Below are positions 36,930 to 45,487 of a stretch of 64,000 nt of DNA, in pieces. Numbering within the stretch: the stretch's first letter is position 1; the number at the start of each line of letters is the position of its first letter. The DNA comes from Antarcticimicrobium luteum (GTDB lineage: Bacteria; Pseudomonadota; Alphaproteobacteria; Rhodobacterales; Rhodobacteraceae): contig NZ_SMUV01000071.1 in assembly GCF_004358185.1 (NCBI RefSeq), positions 213,751 through 277,750 of the forward strand. The letters are read 5' to 3'. The translations under genes were made by a program, and so were the position numbers. The notes beneath the pieces were generated by a model. It ran no database searches, was not told the origin of the DNA, and saw only the letters and a program-made list of their open reading frames with translations.

Positions 36930-39662
36930 TCATCCCGCCTCCCTCATCGCCGCCAGCACCCGGTGCGGCAGGGCGGGCAGCTTGGTGACCCTGGCCCCGC
37001 AGGCATCCCTGATCGCGTTGAGGATCGCCGGCGCGGTGGGGATCAGCGCGTGTTCGCCAAGCCCCTTGGCGCCGAAGGGCCCCTCGGGGTCGGGCGTTTC
37101 GATCAGGAGGGTGTCGATGCGCGGCATGTCCCCCACGGTGGGGATCAGATAGTCGTGCAGGTTCTCGGTGCGGCCGGGAATATATTCCTCCATCAGCGCG
37201 AGGCCCAACCCCTGCGCCACGCCGCCCTCGATCTGGCCCTCGGCCAGCAGCGGGTTGATGACGCGGCCGAGATCATGGGCGGCGGTCAGGCGATGCACCC
37301 GGACGGTGCCGAGGGCGAGGTCCACCTCCACCTCGGCCAGATGGGCGCCATAGCCGTAGACGGCATAGGGGATGCCCTGCCCGTTCTCGTCCAGCGTCTC
37401 GGTCGGGGGATCATAGGTCTCCTCGACGGCGAGCGCATAGCCGCGGGCATCCGCCGCAAGCTCTGCCAGATCGATGCGCCGCGTCTGGGTGCCGTCGGTG
37501 ACGGTGACCGCGCCGGGGGCCAGCGCGATCCGCGCCCCCTCGCCCATGTTGGTCAGGGCGAGGATGCGGGCGCGCAGGGCGCGGCCCGCCAGCAGCGCGG
37601 CGTTGCCGGTCACCACGGTCTGGCGCGAGGCCGATGTCTTGCCGCAATCGAGGGTCAGCGCGGTGTCGGGGCCGACCAGTTCGAAGGCATCGACCGGCAG
37701 ACCCAGCGCGTCGGCGCAGATCTGGGTGATCACGGTGTTGGACCCCTGGCCGATGTCGGTGGCGCCCTGATGCAGCATGAGCCGCCCCTGCGGCGTCAGC
37801 CCCAAGCGGATGGTCGAGGGGTTGGGCAGGGCGGTATTGCCGCAACCATACCAGCAGGAGGCGACGCCGACGCCGCGTTTGCGGCCCTGATGCGCGGCGT
37901 TGAAGGCGGCGGCCTCGGCCAGCGCCGCGTCCCAACGGGGTTTCAGCGCGTCGAGGCAGGGGCCGATGCCGACGCCGTGCAACTCCTGTCCGCAGACGCT
38001 GGTGCCGCCCTCGGGCAGGGCGTTGAGGCGGCGGAAGGCGAGGCGGTCGAGGCCCGATTTGAGGGCGAGCTCGTCGAACAGCGTCTCCTGCAAGATCGCC
38101 GCCTGCGGCACGCCGAAGCCGCGGAAGGCACCGGAGACCGGGCCGTTGGTATGCACGGCGCGGGCCTCGGCATGGTAGTGGGGGATGCTGTAGGGGCCGG
38201 AGGCGTGGACCGGGACGCGGACGGCGACGGTGGGGCCCCAGCTGGCATAGGCGCCGGTGTTGAAATCGCCGTCGAATTCCATCGCGGTGAGGCGGCCGCC
38301 CGCATCCGCCGCGATGCGGGCGCGCATACGGGCCGGGTGGCGTTTGGTGGTCGAGGTCATGCTTTCGCGGCGGGAATAGGTCATCCGCGCGGGTTGCCCG
38401 GTTTTCAGCACCACCAGCCCGATCAGCGGCTGCACCGAGAGGTCGAGTTTCGAGCCGAAGCCGCCGCCGGTGGCCGAGGGGATGATGCGCACCCGCTCGG
38501 GCGGCAGGCCGAGGATGCGGGCGGTGTCGTCGCGGTCCATCACCGGGGCCTGGGTGCAGGCCTGGATCACCAGCGTGTCGCCGTCGAGCCAGGCGGCGCC
38601 GGCCTCGGGCTCGATATAGGCATGTTCGACGTATGGGGTTTCGGCCTCGCCTTCCGCGACATGGGCGGCGGCGGCGAAGCCCGCGGCCGGGTCGCCGTGG
38701 TGGACGAGGCCGGCGATCAGGATGTTGTCCTGCCGTGCCTCATGCAGGCGGGGCGCGTCGGGGGCGCGGGCGGCGGGGGTGTCCAGCAGCTCCGGCGCGG
38801 AGTGCCAGGTGACGGGGAAGCTGTCGGGGTCGAGGGCCTCGACGGCGGGTTTGTCGCCGGCGACCAGCGCCACCGCCTCGCCGCGCATCCGCACGACATC
38901 GACGCCCAGCGCCGGCTGATCGGCAAAGGGCGGAATGGTGCCATAGATGTTCTGGCCGGGGATGTCGGCCGCTGTGAAGACCTGCAGGCCGGTTTCGGCG
39001 GCGAAGGCATCCAGATCGCCAAAGCTGAAGCGGGCGGCGAAATGCGGGCTGCGAATGGCGCGGACCCAGAGCGCGCCCCGGGGGGCGTAGTCGGCGCCGT
39101 AGATCTCGGTGCCCTCGACCTTGGGCGCGCCATCGAGCCGTTCGATCCGGGCGCCGACCGCAGCGCCGCTGACGGGGGCGGCGGGGGCCTCGGTTTGCGG
39201 CGTACTGCCTGCGGCATCGAGCACCGCGTCAATGATCTTGGCATATCCGGTGCAGCGGCAGAGGACGCCGCCCAGCGCCGCCTCGACCTCGCTACGGTCC
39301 GGGGTGCCGGGGCGGGACAGCAGGGCGGCGGCGGCGATCAGCATGCCGGGGGTGCAGATGCCGCATTGCGCCGCGCCATGGCGCAGGAAGGCGGTCTTGA
39401 GCCGCGCCATCGGGGCGCCCAGCCCCTCGACGGTGGTGACCTCCGCGCCTTCGGCGCGGATGACGGGGGTGAGGCAGGCGCAGACCGGCTCGCCGTCCAG
39501 CAGCACGGTGCAGGCGCCGCAATCGCCGGCGTCGCAGCCCACCTTGGTGCCGGTCAGGCCGAGGCCGTCGCGCAGCGCCTCGGACAGCCGGCGACCGGGG
39601 GCGGCGTCGAGCTGCGCTGCGGCACCGTTCACGGTGAGGGCGATCATCGGCATGTCCTTCAT
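36930..39662 (-). CDS. Xanthine-dehydrogenase-family hydroxylase, fused 2Fe-2S and molybdopterin subunit
   Basis: A 910-aa molybdenum hydroxylase. An N-terminal 2Fe-2S domain has plant-type Cys43, 48, 51, 63 and second-cluster Cys100, 103, 135, 137 (QCGICTPGM, LCRCTGY). From about residue 165 comes the Mo-binding domain with TGGGFGSK, GPVSGAFRGFGVPQ, GATDIGQGSNTV and the base Glu in GAKGLGEHAL. Separate small and large subunits are the rule, so the fusion is notable though known in several families. It would insert water-derived oxygen into an N-heterocycle. GGAGG before the ATG; ATGA overlap with the FAD subunit. Confidence 0.9.
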   Translation of the reverse strand: MKDMPMIALTVNGAAAQLDAAPGRRLSEALRDGLGLTGTKVGCDAGDCGACTVLLDGEPVCACLTPVIRAEGAEVTTVEGLGAPMARLKTAFLRHGAAQCGICTPGMLIAAAALLSRPGTPDRSEVEAALGGVLCRCTGYAKIIDAVLDAAGSTPQTEAPAAPVSGAAVGARIERLDGAPKVEGTEIYGADYAPRGALWVRAIRSPHFAARFSFGDLDAFAAETGLQVFTAADIPGQNIYGTIPPFADQPALGVDVVRMRGEAVALVAGDKPAVEALDPDSFPVTWHSAPELLDTPAARAPDAPRLHEARQDNILIAGLVHHGDPAAGFAAAAHVAEGEAETPYVEHAYIEPEAGAAWLDGDTLVIQACTQAPVMDRDDTARILGLPPERVRIIPSATGGGFGSKLDLSVQPLIGLVVLKTGQPARMTYSRRESMTSTTKRHPARMRARIAADAGGRLTAMEFDGDFNTGAYASWGPTVAVRVPVHASGPYSIPHYHAEARAVHTNGPVSGAFRGFGVPQAAILQETLFDELALKSGLDRLAFRRLNALPEGGTSVCGQELHGVGIGPCLDALKPRWDAALAEAAAFNAAHQGRKRGVGVASCWYGCGNTALPNPSTIRLGLTPQGRLMLHQGATDIGQGSNTVITQICADALGLPVDAFELVGPDTALTLDCGKTSASRQTVVTGNAALLAGRALRARILALTNMGEGARIALAPGAVTVTDGTQTRRIDLAELAADARGYALAVEETYDPPTETLDENGQGIPYAVYGYGAHLAEVEVDLALGTVRVHRLTAAHDLGRVINPLLAEGQIEGGVAQGLGLALMEEYIPGRTENLHDYLIPTVGDMPRIDTLLIETPDPEGPFGAKGLGEHALIPTAPAILNAIRDACGARVTKLPALPHRVLAAMREAG

Positions 39663-40516
39663 CGCAGGGCCTCCTCGGGTTCAGATACGGCCCCGGATAC
39701 GGCGCGGCGCAGGAGTTCGGCGGCGGCGTGGCGGCGATAGGCGGCGTCGGCGCGCAGATCGTCGATCGGCGAGAGGGCGGCGGCGACGGCATCCGCGTCG
39801 ATGGCGCCGGTCAGATCGCGGAGCGGCAGCCCGGTGAGCGCGCGTTCGACCCCCGGCAGCCGGGTGGCAACCGGGCCGCAGGCGCCGACGGCGAGGGCGA
39901 CATGGGCGGCGCGCCCGCCGTCGTCCACGACGATGCGGGCGGCGACCATGGCGATGGAGATCACCAGGTATTTGCGCGCCCCGAGCTTGAGAAAGCGGCT
40001 GGCGCCCTGACCCGCCGCCTGCGGGATGTGGACGGCGGTGAGCAGCTCGCCCGGCCGCAGCGCGGTGGCGCGAGGGCCGGTGATGAAATCGGAGAGCGGC
40101 ATCCGGCGGCTGCCGGTGGCGCAGGCCATCTCGACCGCCGCATCCAGCGCCAGGAGCGGCGGCACCCCGTCGGCGGCGGGCGAGGCGTTGCAGAGGTTGC
40201 CCGCAAGGGTGCCGGCGTTCTGGATCTGGGTCGAGCCCACCTCGCGCGCGGCCTGTTTGAGCATGTCGAAGCCGGGCGGCAGATCGGCGCGGGCGATGTC
40301 GGTCCAGGTGGTGGTGGCGCCGATGCGCCAGCCGTCTGCGGTTTCCGCGATCCCGCGCAGCGCGGCGATGGCGGTGATGTCGAGCACCGGCCCGCCGAGC
40401 GCCGGACGCTCGGTGGCGGGAAAGAGATCGGTGCAGCCGGCGGCGATGACGGCAGGGGCGCGCGAAAGACCGTCGAGCGCCTCTTGCAGATTGCCGGGGC
40501 GGAGATACAGGCTCAT
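39659..40516 (-). CDS. Xanthine-dehydrogenase-family FAD-binding subunit
   Basis: A 285-aa CoxM/XdhB-type protein that passes electrons from the Fe-S clusters to FAD. It has the FAD-binding AAGCTDLFPA near residue 26 and the classic TQIQNAGTLAGNLCNASPAADG near 96, followed by RKYLVISIAMVAAR in the C-terminal CO-dehydrogenase-flavoprotein domain. First gene of the minus-strand cluster, directly facing the MarR gene across 106 bp with a palindromic operator candidate. Confidence 0.92.
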   Translation of the reverse strand: MSLYLRPGNLQEALDGLSRAPAVIAAGCTDLFPATERPALGGPVLDITAIAALRGIAETADGWRIGATTTWTDIARADLPPGFDMLKQAAREVGSTQIQNAGTLAGNLCNASPAADGVPPLLALDAAVEMACATGSRRMPLSDFITGPRATALRPGELLTAVHIPQAAGQGASRFLKLGARKYLVISIAMVAARIVVDDGGRAAHVALAVGACGPVATRLPGVERALTGLPLRDLTGAIDADAVAAALSPIDDLRADAAYRRHAAAELLRRAVSGAVSEPEEALR

Positions 40517-40548
40517 GGCCGGACCCTCGCGCTGTTGGATGGGGTTTA

Positions 40549-40562
40549 TTGTTAGTATACAA
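40549..40562. promoter_or_regulatory. Candidate MarR operator in the divergent promoter region
   Basis: TTGTTAGTATACAA has inverted TTGT / ACAA arms around a near-palindromic centre, in the 106-bp gap between the FAD-subunit gene and the divergent MarR gene. It stands out as AT-rich against GC-rich surroundings. Placement 33 bp before the FAD-subunit start fits repression of the hydroxylase genes. No experimental motif for this regulator is known to me. Confidence 0.45.
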
Positions 40563-40622
40563 GCAGAGTGTGAGACAGCGCCCCGGCCCTGTCAACATTC
40601 CAGACAGGAAGGACGGACGGGG

Positions 40623-41054
40623 ATGAGCGAAGAGACGAATAACGAGCCCGCGTACAGGCTGGACGTGCAGGTGGGGTTTCTGATGCGGCGGGCCAACCAG
40701 CGGCATCTGGCGCTGTTCGCGCAGGCCATCCCCGACCTGACGCCGACTCAGTTCGCGGCGCTGTCCAAGCTGTGCGAGCTGGGCCAGGCCAGCCAGAACG
40801 CGCTGGGGCGGGCGACGGCGATGGATGCGGCGACGATCAAGGGAGTGGTGGACCGGCTGCGACGGCGTGATCTGGTGGCCTCTGCCCCGGACCGGGAGGA
40901 CCAGCGGCGGGTGTTCCTGACCCCGACCGAGGCGGGGCGGACGCTCTATGCCTCGGTGATCGGGGCGGCCCATACGGTGACGGCGGAAACGCTGGCGCCG
41001 CTGGCGCCGGAGGAACGGGAGGTGTTCCTGCGGCTGCTGGAGAAGCTGACCTGA
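40623..41054 (+). CDS. MarR-family transcriptional regulator
   Basis: A 143-aa winged-helix regulator with the MarR core: LTPTQFAALSKLCELGQASQNALGRATAMDAATIKGVVDRLRRRDLV then the wing PDREDQRRVFLTPTEAG. Members usually repress adjacent catabolic genes and release on binding an aromatic ligand. It faces the Mo-hydroxylase operon, making that operon its probable target and the pathway substrate its probable ligand. Confidence 0.92.
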   Translation: MSEETNNEPAYRLDVQVGFLMRRANQRHLALFAQAIPDLTPTQFAALSKLCELGQASQNALGRATAMDAATIKGVVDRLRRRDLVASAPDREDQRRVFLTPTEAGRTLYASVIGAAHTVTAETLAPLAPEEREVFLRLLEKLT

Positions 41055-41370
41055 AGGGGAGGCGTCAGCGCTTGCCTCATGGCGAAGGTCTGCAATGCGG
41101 GACATTTCGAAGTTTGAGAGGGGTATACCGGCCGAATTGGACCCGAAACGACCGGTCGCTGCATATAGCTCTGAAAGAGGGCGCCACTCAGCCCGGAACA
41201 AAGGCGCGGAGCGCGGTCGGGAGCTGCCCTCTGTTGTGCCTGTGCAGGCGAGAGTGTTGATCGCACCTCGGGTCAGGTGCGATCAACGCCGCCTCCGATC
41301 AGGGCGGCCGCCCCGGGGCTCCGCCCGTTCGCGCCTGAAACGGTCCACCGGACCGTTTCCGAGACGGCGT
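41055..41370. other. Intergenic region with two perfect long inverted repeats
   Basis: No gene found between the convergent MarR and creatinase genes (316 bp). Two hairpins stand out. GTTGATCGCACCT (41256-41268) / AGGTGCGATCAAC (41275-41287) is a perfect 13-bp stem with loop CGGGTC. GAAACGGTCC (41337-41346) / GGACCGTTTC (41350-41359) is a perfect 10-bp stem with loop ACC, 11 bases from the creatinase stop. Neither is followed by a T-run on either strand. Confidence 0.6.
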
Positions 41371-42591
41371 TCACCCCACCACGTTGAACTCGGGCCCGAA
41401 GGGATAGCCGGTGATGTTCTCGTTGCCGTCCTCGGTGATCACCAGAATGTCATGTTCACGGAAACCGCCGGCGCCCGGCTGGCCCTGGGGGATCGTGAGC
41501 ATCGGCTCCATCGAGATCACCATGCCGGGCTCCAGCACGGTGTCGATATCCTCGCGCAGTTCCAGCCCGGCCTCGCGGCCGTAGTAATGCGACAGCAGGC
41601 CGAAGGAGTGGCCGTAGCCGAAGCTGCGGTATTGCAGCAAATCCCGTTCGGCGAAAAAGGCGTTGATCGCCTGGGTCACCTCGGCGCAGCTTATGCCCGG
41701 TTGCAGCAGCGACATGCCGTATTCATGGGCGGCGACATTGGCCTGCCATATCTTCAGGCTCTCGGCGTCGACCTCGCCCACGAACATCGTGCGCTCCAGC
41801 GCGGTGTAATAGCCGGAGATCATCGGGAAGGTGTTGAGCGACAGGATATCGCCCCGCTCCAGCCGGCGGGCGGTGACCGGGTTGTGGGCGCCGTCGGTGT
41901 TGATGCCGGACTGGAACCAGACCCAGGTGTCGCGGTATTCGGCATCGGGAAAGCGTTTGGCGATCTCAAGTTCCATCGCATCGCGCCCGGCCATGGCCAC
42001 GTCGATCTCGCGCGTGCCGGCCCGGATCGCATCGCGGATGGCGTAGCCGCCGACGTCGGCGACCTGCGCGCCGGCGCGGATCAGCGCGATCTCGGCGGGG
42101 GATTTGTGCATCCGCTGGCGCATGGTGGCGGGGGCCAGATCGACCATGGTGACGGGCGCGAGGAAATCCTCGAGCTTGTCGCGCTGGGTCAGCGTCAGGT
42201 GATCGCCCTCGTAGCCGACGACGCGGTTCTGGCCGGTGACCGAGAGCACCGCGCGCCAGAAATTGTCGCGGGTCCAGTCGGTATAGGTGATGTTGTCGCA
42301 GAAGCTGCGCCGCCAGGGCTGGCCGGCGTCGATGCCGGCAGAGATGGTCACCGCGCTGTCGCCGGTCACCACCAGCGCGTAGGGGCGGCCGAAGGAGCAG
42401 TAGAGAAAGCCCGAGTAATAGGCGACATTTTGCATCGAGGTGAGCACGGCGGCCTGCGCCCCGATCTCATCCATCGCGGCGCGGAGGCCCTTGAGGCGAG
42501 CCTGGTATTCGGTATCGGCGAAGGGCAGCGGGGCCTTTTCGCCCGCCTTCTTGTCAGTGTGGAAACGGAAATGCTCGGGGCGTGCGGTCAT
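41371..42591 (-). CDS. Creatinase (creatine amidinohydrolase), M24 fold
   Basis: Hydrolyses creatine to sarcosine and urea. The 406-aa protein follows Pseudomonas creatinase closely: LYCSFGRPYALVVT, GQPWRRSFCDNITYTDWTRDN, the catalytic-His segment WFQSGINTDGAHNPVT, the Glu in YYTALERTMF, then SFGYGHSFG.LSHYYGREAGLELREDI and VISMEPML. Those long shared blocks separate it from ectoine hydrolase DoeA and Xaa-Pro peptidases. AGGAGG precedes the ATG at 42591. No creatininase or sarcosine oxidase gene is adjacent. Divergent from gabD. Confidence 0.88.
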   Translation of the reverse strand: MTARPEHFRFHTDKKAGEKAPLPFADTEYQARLKGLRAAMDEIGAQAAVLTSMQNVAYYSGFLYCSFGRPYALVVTGDSAVTISAGIDAGQPWRRSFCDNITYTDWTRDNFWRAVLSVTGQNRVVGYEGDHLTLTQRDKLEDFLAPVTMVDLAPATMRQRMHKSPAEIALIRAGAQVADVGGYAIRDAIRAGTREIDVAMAGRDAMELEIAKRFPDAEYRDTWVWFQSGINTDGAHNPVTARRLERGDILSLNTFPMISGYYTALERTMFVGEVDAESLKIWQANVAAHEYGMSLLQPGISCAEVTQAINAFFAERDLLQYRSFGYGHSFGLLSHYYGREAGLELREDIDTVLEPGMVISMEPMLTIPQGQPGAGGFREHDILVITEDGNENITGYPFGPEFNVVG

Positions 42592-42860
42592 CACAGACCC
42601 TCCTTTGCAGAAAGGTCCCGGCGTGCAGGACGGAGAAACGGGCGCTTCCCCGTCGTGCATGGGGGAAGGCGGCGACGCCATCGCCGGGCCCGAGGGCAGT
42701 TAGACCCGGACGTCTGTCCCGCTCAAGCCCATTTGCGACATGGGGGTGGTCAACGCAGGCTTTGCAGCCGGGCACGCTCTGCACTACCTAGGGGGAAAGA
42801 TGGACAACCCGCTGCGCCGGGTTTACTGCACATGTTCATGACAACCGGAGGAACCCCGCC

Positions 42861-44336
42861 ATGCTGGACGCACCGACCAACCTGAAATCCCTGCTCAAGG
42901 ATCCGAGCCTGCTGGCGACCGACGCCTATATCGACGGCCAATGGGTGAAGGGCGACAGCGGCACCTTTGGGGTGACCAACCCGGCCCGCGGCGACGTGAT
43001 CGCCGAGGTGGCCGACCTGAGCCGCGCCCAGGTGGCCGGCGCCATCGACAGCGCCTATGCGGCGCAGAAGGACTGGGCCGCCTGGACCGGCAAGGAACGC
43101 GCGGCGGTGCTGCGCAAATGGTTCGATCTGATGATCGAGAACGCCGACGATCTGGCCACCATCCTGACCGCCGAACAGGGCAAGCCGCATGCCGAGGCCA
43201 AGGGCGAGATCGTCTATGGCGCCTCTTTTGTCGAATTCTTCGGCGAAGAGGCCAAGCGGGTTTACGGCGAGACCATCCCGGGCCACCAGCGCGACAAGCG
43301 GATCACGGTGATGAAGCAGCCGATCGGGGTGGCCGCCTCGATCACGCCGTGGAACTTTCCCAACGCGATGATCACCCGCAAGGCGGCGCCGGCGCTGGCC
43401 GCCGGCTGTTCCTTTGTCGCCCGCCCCGCCGCCGAGACGCCGCTGTCGGCGCTTGTGCTGGGGGTTCTGGCCGAGCGCGCCGGCATTCCGGCTGGGGTCT
43501 TCAACGTGCTGCCCTCGTCGCGGTCGAGCGAGATCGGCAAGGAGTTCTGCGAGAACGAGAAGGTGCGCAAGCTGACCTTCACCGGTTCCACCGAGGTGGG
43601 GCGCATCCTGCTGCGGCAGGCGGCCGATCAGGTGATGAAATGCAGCATGGAGCTGGGCGGCAACGCGCCCTTTATCGTGTTCGACGACGCCGATCTGGAT
43701 GCCGCCGTCGAGGGCGCGATGATGTGCAAGTTCCGCAACAACGGCCAGACCTGCGTCTGTGCCAACCGAATCTATGTGCAGGCCGGGGTCTATGACGCCT
43801 TTGCCGAAAAGCTGAAGGCTGCGGTGGAGAAGCTGAACGTCGGCGACGGGCTGGCCGAGGGCGTCACCACCGGGCCGCTGATCAATCAGGAGGCGGTCGA
43901 GAAGGTGCTGGAGCATCTGGGCGACGTCACCGAAAAGGGCGGCGCGATCCTGACCGGCGGGCACCGGTCGAACCTGGGCGCCACCTTTTTCGAGCCCACC
44001 ATCGTCACCGGCGTGACCCAGGCGATGAAGGTGGCCAAGGAGGAAACCTTTGGGCCGCTGGCGCCGCTGTTCAAGTTCGAGGATGTGGACGAGGTGATCG
44101 AGATGGCCAATGACACCATCTTTGGTCTGGCCGCCTATTTCTATGCCAAGGATCTGAGCCGCGTCTACAAGGTGGCCGAGGCGCTGGAATACGGCATCGT
44201 CGGCGTCAACACCGGCATCATCTCGACCGAGGTGGCCCCGTTTGGCGGGGTCAAGCAATCCGGCCTTGGCCGCGAGGGCAGCCATCACGGCATCGAGGAG
44301 TTCCTCGAGATGAAATACGTCTGCATGTCGGTCTAA
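42861..44336 (+). CDS. gabD: NAD(P)-dependent succinate-semialdehyde dehydrogenase
   Basis: Oxidises succinate semialdehyde to succinate at the end of the GABA shunt. The 491-aa ALDH has YIDGQWVKGDSGTFGVTNPA at the N-terminus, ITPWNFPNAMITRKAAPALAAGC, general base Glu in MELGGNAPF (about 265) and nucleophile Cys in NNGQTCVCANRI (about 297). The motif CVCANRIYVQ and the end GREGSHHGIEEFLEMKYVCM are GabD-typical. Substrate is by family. It overlaps the convergent globin stop by four bases. Confidence 0.92.
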   Translation: MLDAPTNLKSLLKDPSLLATDAYIDGQWVKGDSGTFGVTNPARGDVIAEVADLSRAQVAGAIDSAYAAQKDWAAWTGKERAAVLRKWFDLMIENADDLATILTAEQGKPHAEAKGEIVYGASFVEFFGEEAKRVYGETIPGHQRDKRITVMKQPIGVAASITPWNFPNAMITRKAAPALAAGCSFVARPAAETPLSALVLGVLAERAGIPAGVFNVLPSSRSSEIGKEFCENEKVRKLTFTGSTEVGRILLRQAADQVMKCSMELGGNAPFIVFDDADLDAAVEGAMMCKFRNNGQTCVCANRIYVQAGVYDAFAEKLKAAVEKLNVGDGLAEGVTTGPLINQEAVEKVLEHLGDVTEKGGAILTGGHRSNLGATFFEPTIVTGVTQAMKVAKEETFGPLAPLFKFEDVDEVIEMANDTIFGLAAYFYAKDLSRVYKVAEALEYGIVGVNTGIISTEVAPFGGVKQSGLGREGSHHGIEEFLEMKYVCMSV

Positions 44337-44728
44337 TCCGACAGCGCGATCATGCGCTGGATGAGGGTGTCGGCCACCCTTGTCCAGCGCGCAAGCTGCC
44401 GGACCGTGAGACCCTCTGAGAGGCTGCTCTCCAGCGCCTCCCTCAGTGCGCGGCCGGCAATCCGGAAGTCCGCCGCGCTGATCCCGTGGCGGCGATGCAC
44501 CTCGACCATATGGCGGGCGATCTGCTCCAGCGCGTCGGGGTTGCCGGCGCTTTGGGCGATCTTGACGATCAGCATGGCAAAGACGGATTTCTGCTCGCCG
44601 AAACCGCCCCCGAAATGGGCGCGGGTTTCCGGCGCCAGACGGAACATCGCCTGGTAGAACCGATCAGCGATCCGGGCCTTGTTCTGGAACACCAGCGGCA
44701 GCGTCTCGCACAGGTCGTTTGTCAGCAT
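44333..44728 (-). CDS. Single-domain bacterial globin
   Basis: A 131-aa heme-binding globin. Helical blocks are VFQNKARIADRFYQAMFRLAPETRAHF (the B-to-C region ending in the CD1-type Phe) and ARHMVEVHRRHGI, whose VH-x-x-H pattern fits the proximal F8 His. It may bind O2 or NO. The start MLTNDLCETL at 44728 is chosen, since upstream sequence is out of globin register. Its stop overlaps gabD's on the opposite strand. Confidence 0.72.
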   Translation of the reverse strand: MLTNDLCETLPLVFQNKARIADRFYQAMFRLAPETRAHFGGGFGEQKSVFAMLIVKIAQSAGNPDALEQIARHMVEVHRRHGISAADFRIAGRALREALESSLSEGLTVRQLARWTRVADTLIQRMIALSD

Positions 44729-44852
44729 ACCGCCACCCGCAATCCTCCCGCCCCCTGACAGACAAGACAGAAACGCGGTAACAAAACGTAAATCCCGGGT
44801 CGCGGCACAGCCGCTGGTGCGCCAGCCCGCACGCCGGCCGGCGCCGGACAAG

Positions 44853-44887
44853 AAAAAGCCCCCGTCCCCGGGAGGGGGGACGGAGGC
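44853..44887 (-). terminator. Rho-independent terminator of hsp20
   Basis: On the minus strand, stem GCCTCCGTCCCC / GGGGACGGGGGC (plus coordinates 44876-44887 and 44858-44869) with one mismatch is followed by five T (plus A 44853-44857). It lies 22 bases beyond the hsp20 stop. Confidence 0.85.
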
Positions 44888-44908
44888 GGGAACGGGCCGC
44901 GGGGCGGC

Positions 44909-45388
44909 TCAGTTCACCGGGGCGGTGTCGACCTCGGCCTCCAGCACCTCGCGGGTGGTGGATCTGGTCGAGGCGATTTCGATCCGGCGGGGTTTCAGCG
45001 CATCGGGCACCTCGCGCTTCAGATCGATGTGCAGCATACCGTTTTCATGGGTCGCGCCGGTGACGCGGACATGATCGGCAAGGGTAAAGCGGCGCTCGAA
45101 CGCGCGGGTGGCGATGCCGCGGTGCAGATAGGTGCGCTCGCCCTCGTCCTCGGCCTTGCGGGCCGACACGACGAGCTGATGCTCCTTCACCTCGACCGAG
45201 AGGTCGTTTTCGGCAAAGCCGGCCACCGCGATGGAGATGCGATAGGCATCCGCGGCGGTCTTTTCGATGTTGTAGGGGGGATAGCTGGGCTGGCCCACGT
45301 CATTGGCCATGATCCGGTCCATCAGGTCCGCAATCTGGTCAAAGCCGACAGTGGCCCGGTGCAGCGGTGCAAAATCAAACGTACGCAT
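44909..45388 (-). CDS. Small heat shock protein, Hsp20/IbpA type
   Basis: A 159-aa ATP-independent holdase that binds unfolding proteins. The class A bacterial pattern is clear: MRTFDFAPLHRATVGFDQIADLMDR at the N-terminus, then the alpha-crystallin domain (about 38-135) with YPPYNIEKTAADAYRISIAVAGF and YLHRGIATRAFERRF. A C-terminal tail follows with no clear I-x-I. A sigma-32-like promoter and a ROSE-like leader lie upstream. The gene is monocistronic, ended by its own terminator. Confidence 0.93.
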   Translation of the reverse strand: MRTFDFAPLHRATVGFDQIADLMDRIMANDVGQPSYPPYNIEKTAADAYRISIAVAGFAENDLSVEVKEHQLVVSARKAEDEGERTYLHRGIATRAFERRFTLADHVRVTGATHENGMLHIDLKREVPDALKPRRIEIASTRSTTREVLEAEVDTAPVN

Positions 45389-45430
45389 ATGTCGTCATCC
45401 TCTTGGTTCGAGCGATTCACGATAAGCCCT
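45389..45430 (-). promoter_or_regulatory. ROSE-like RNA thermometer candidate in hsp20 leader
   Basis: Just before the start codon, the minus-strand leader has UCGCU (plus 45411-45415) and downstream the Shine-Dalgarno AGGA (plus 45398-45401), spaced 9 bases from the ATG. U-Y-G-C-U able to pair with AGGA, with a bulged G, is the diagnostic core of alphaproteobacterial ROSE elements on small-heat-shock genes. The rest of the multi-hairpin leader was not folded. Confidence 0.45.
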
Positions 45431-45487
45431 CCGGTAAGGACGGGCGGGAACAGACCCGGACCCCATGCAGGCGATCCGGGCAGGGAA

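Noticed and set aside
36840..39740. 966-codon plus-strand frame
   Set aside because: Antisense to the molybdenum hydroxylase, whose Fe-S and Mo motifs are intact; Gly/Ala/Asp repeats only.
41371..42591. Ectoine hydrolase DoeA or Xaa-Pro dipeptidase
   Set aside because: Several long blocks match creatinase, including the catalytic His segment, better than the DoeA pattern.
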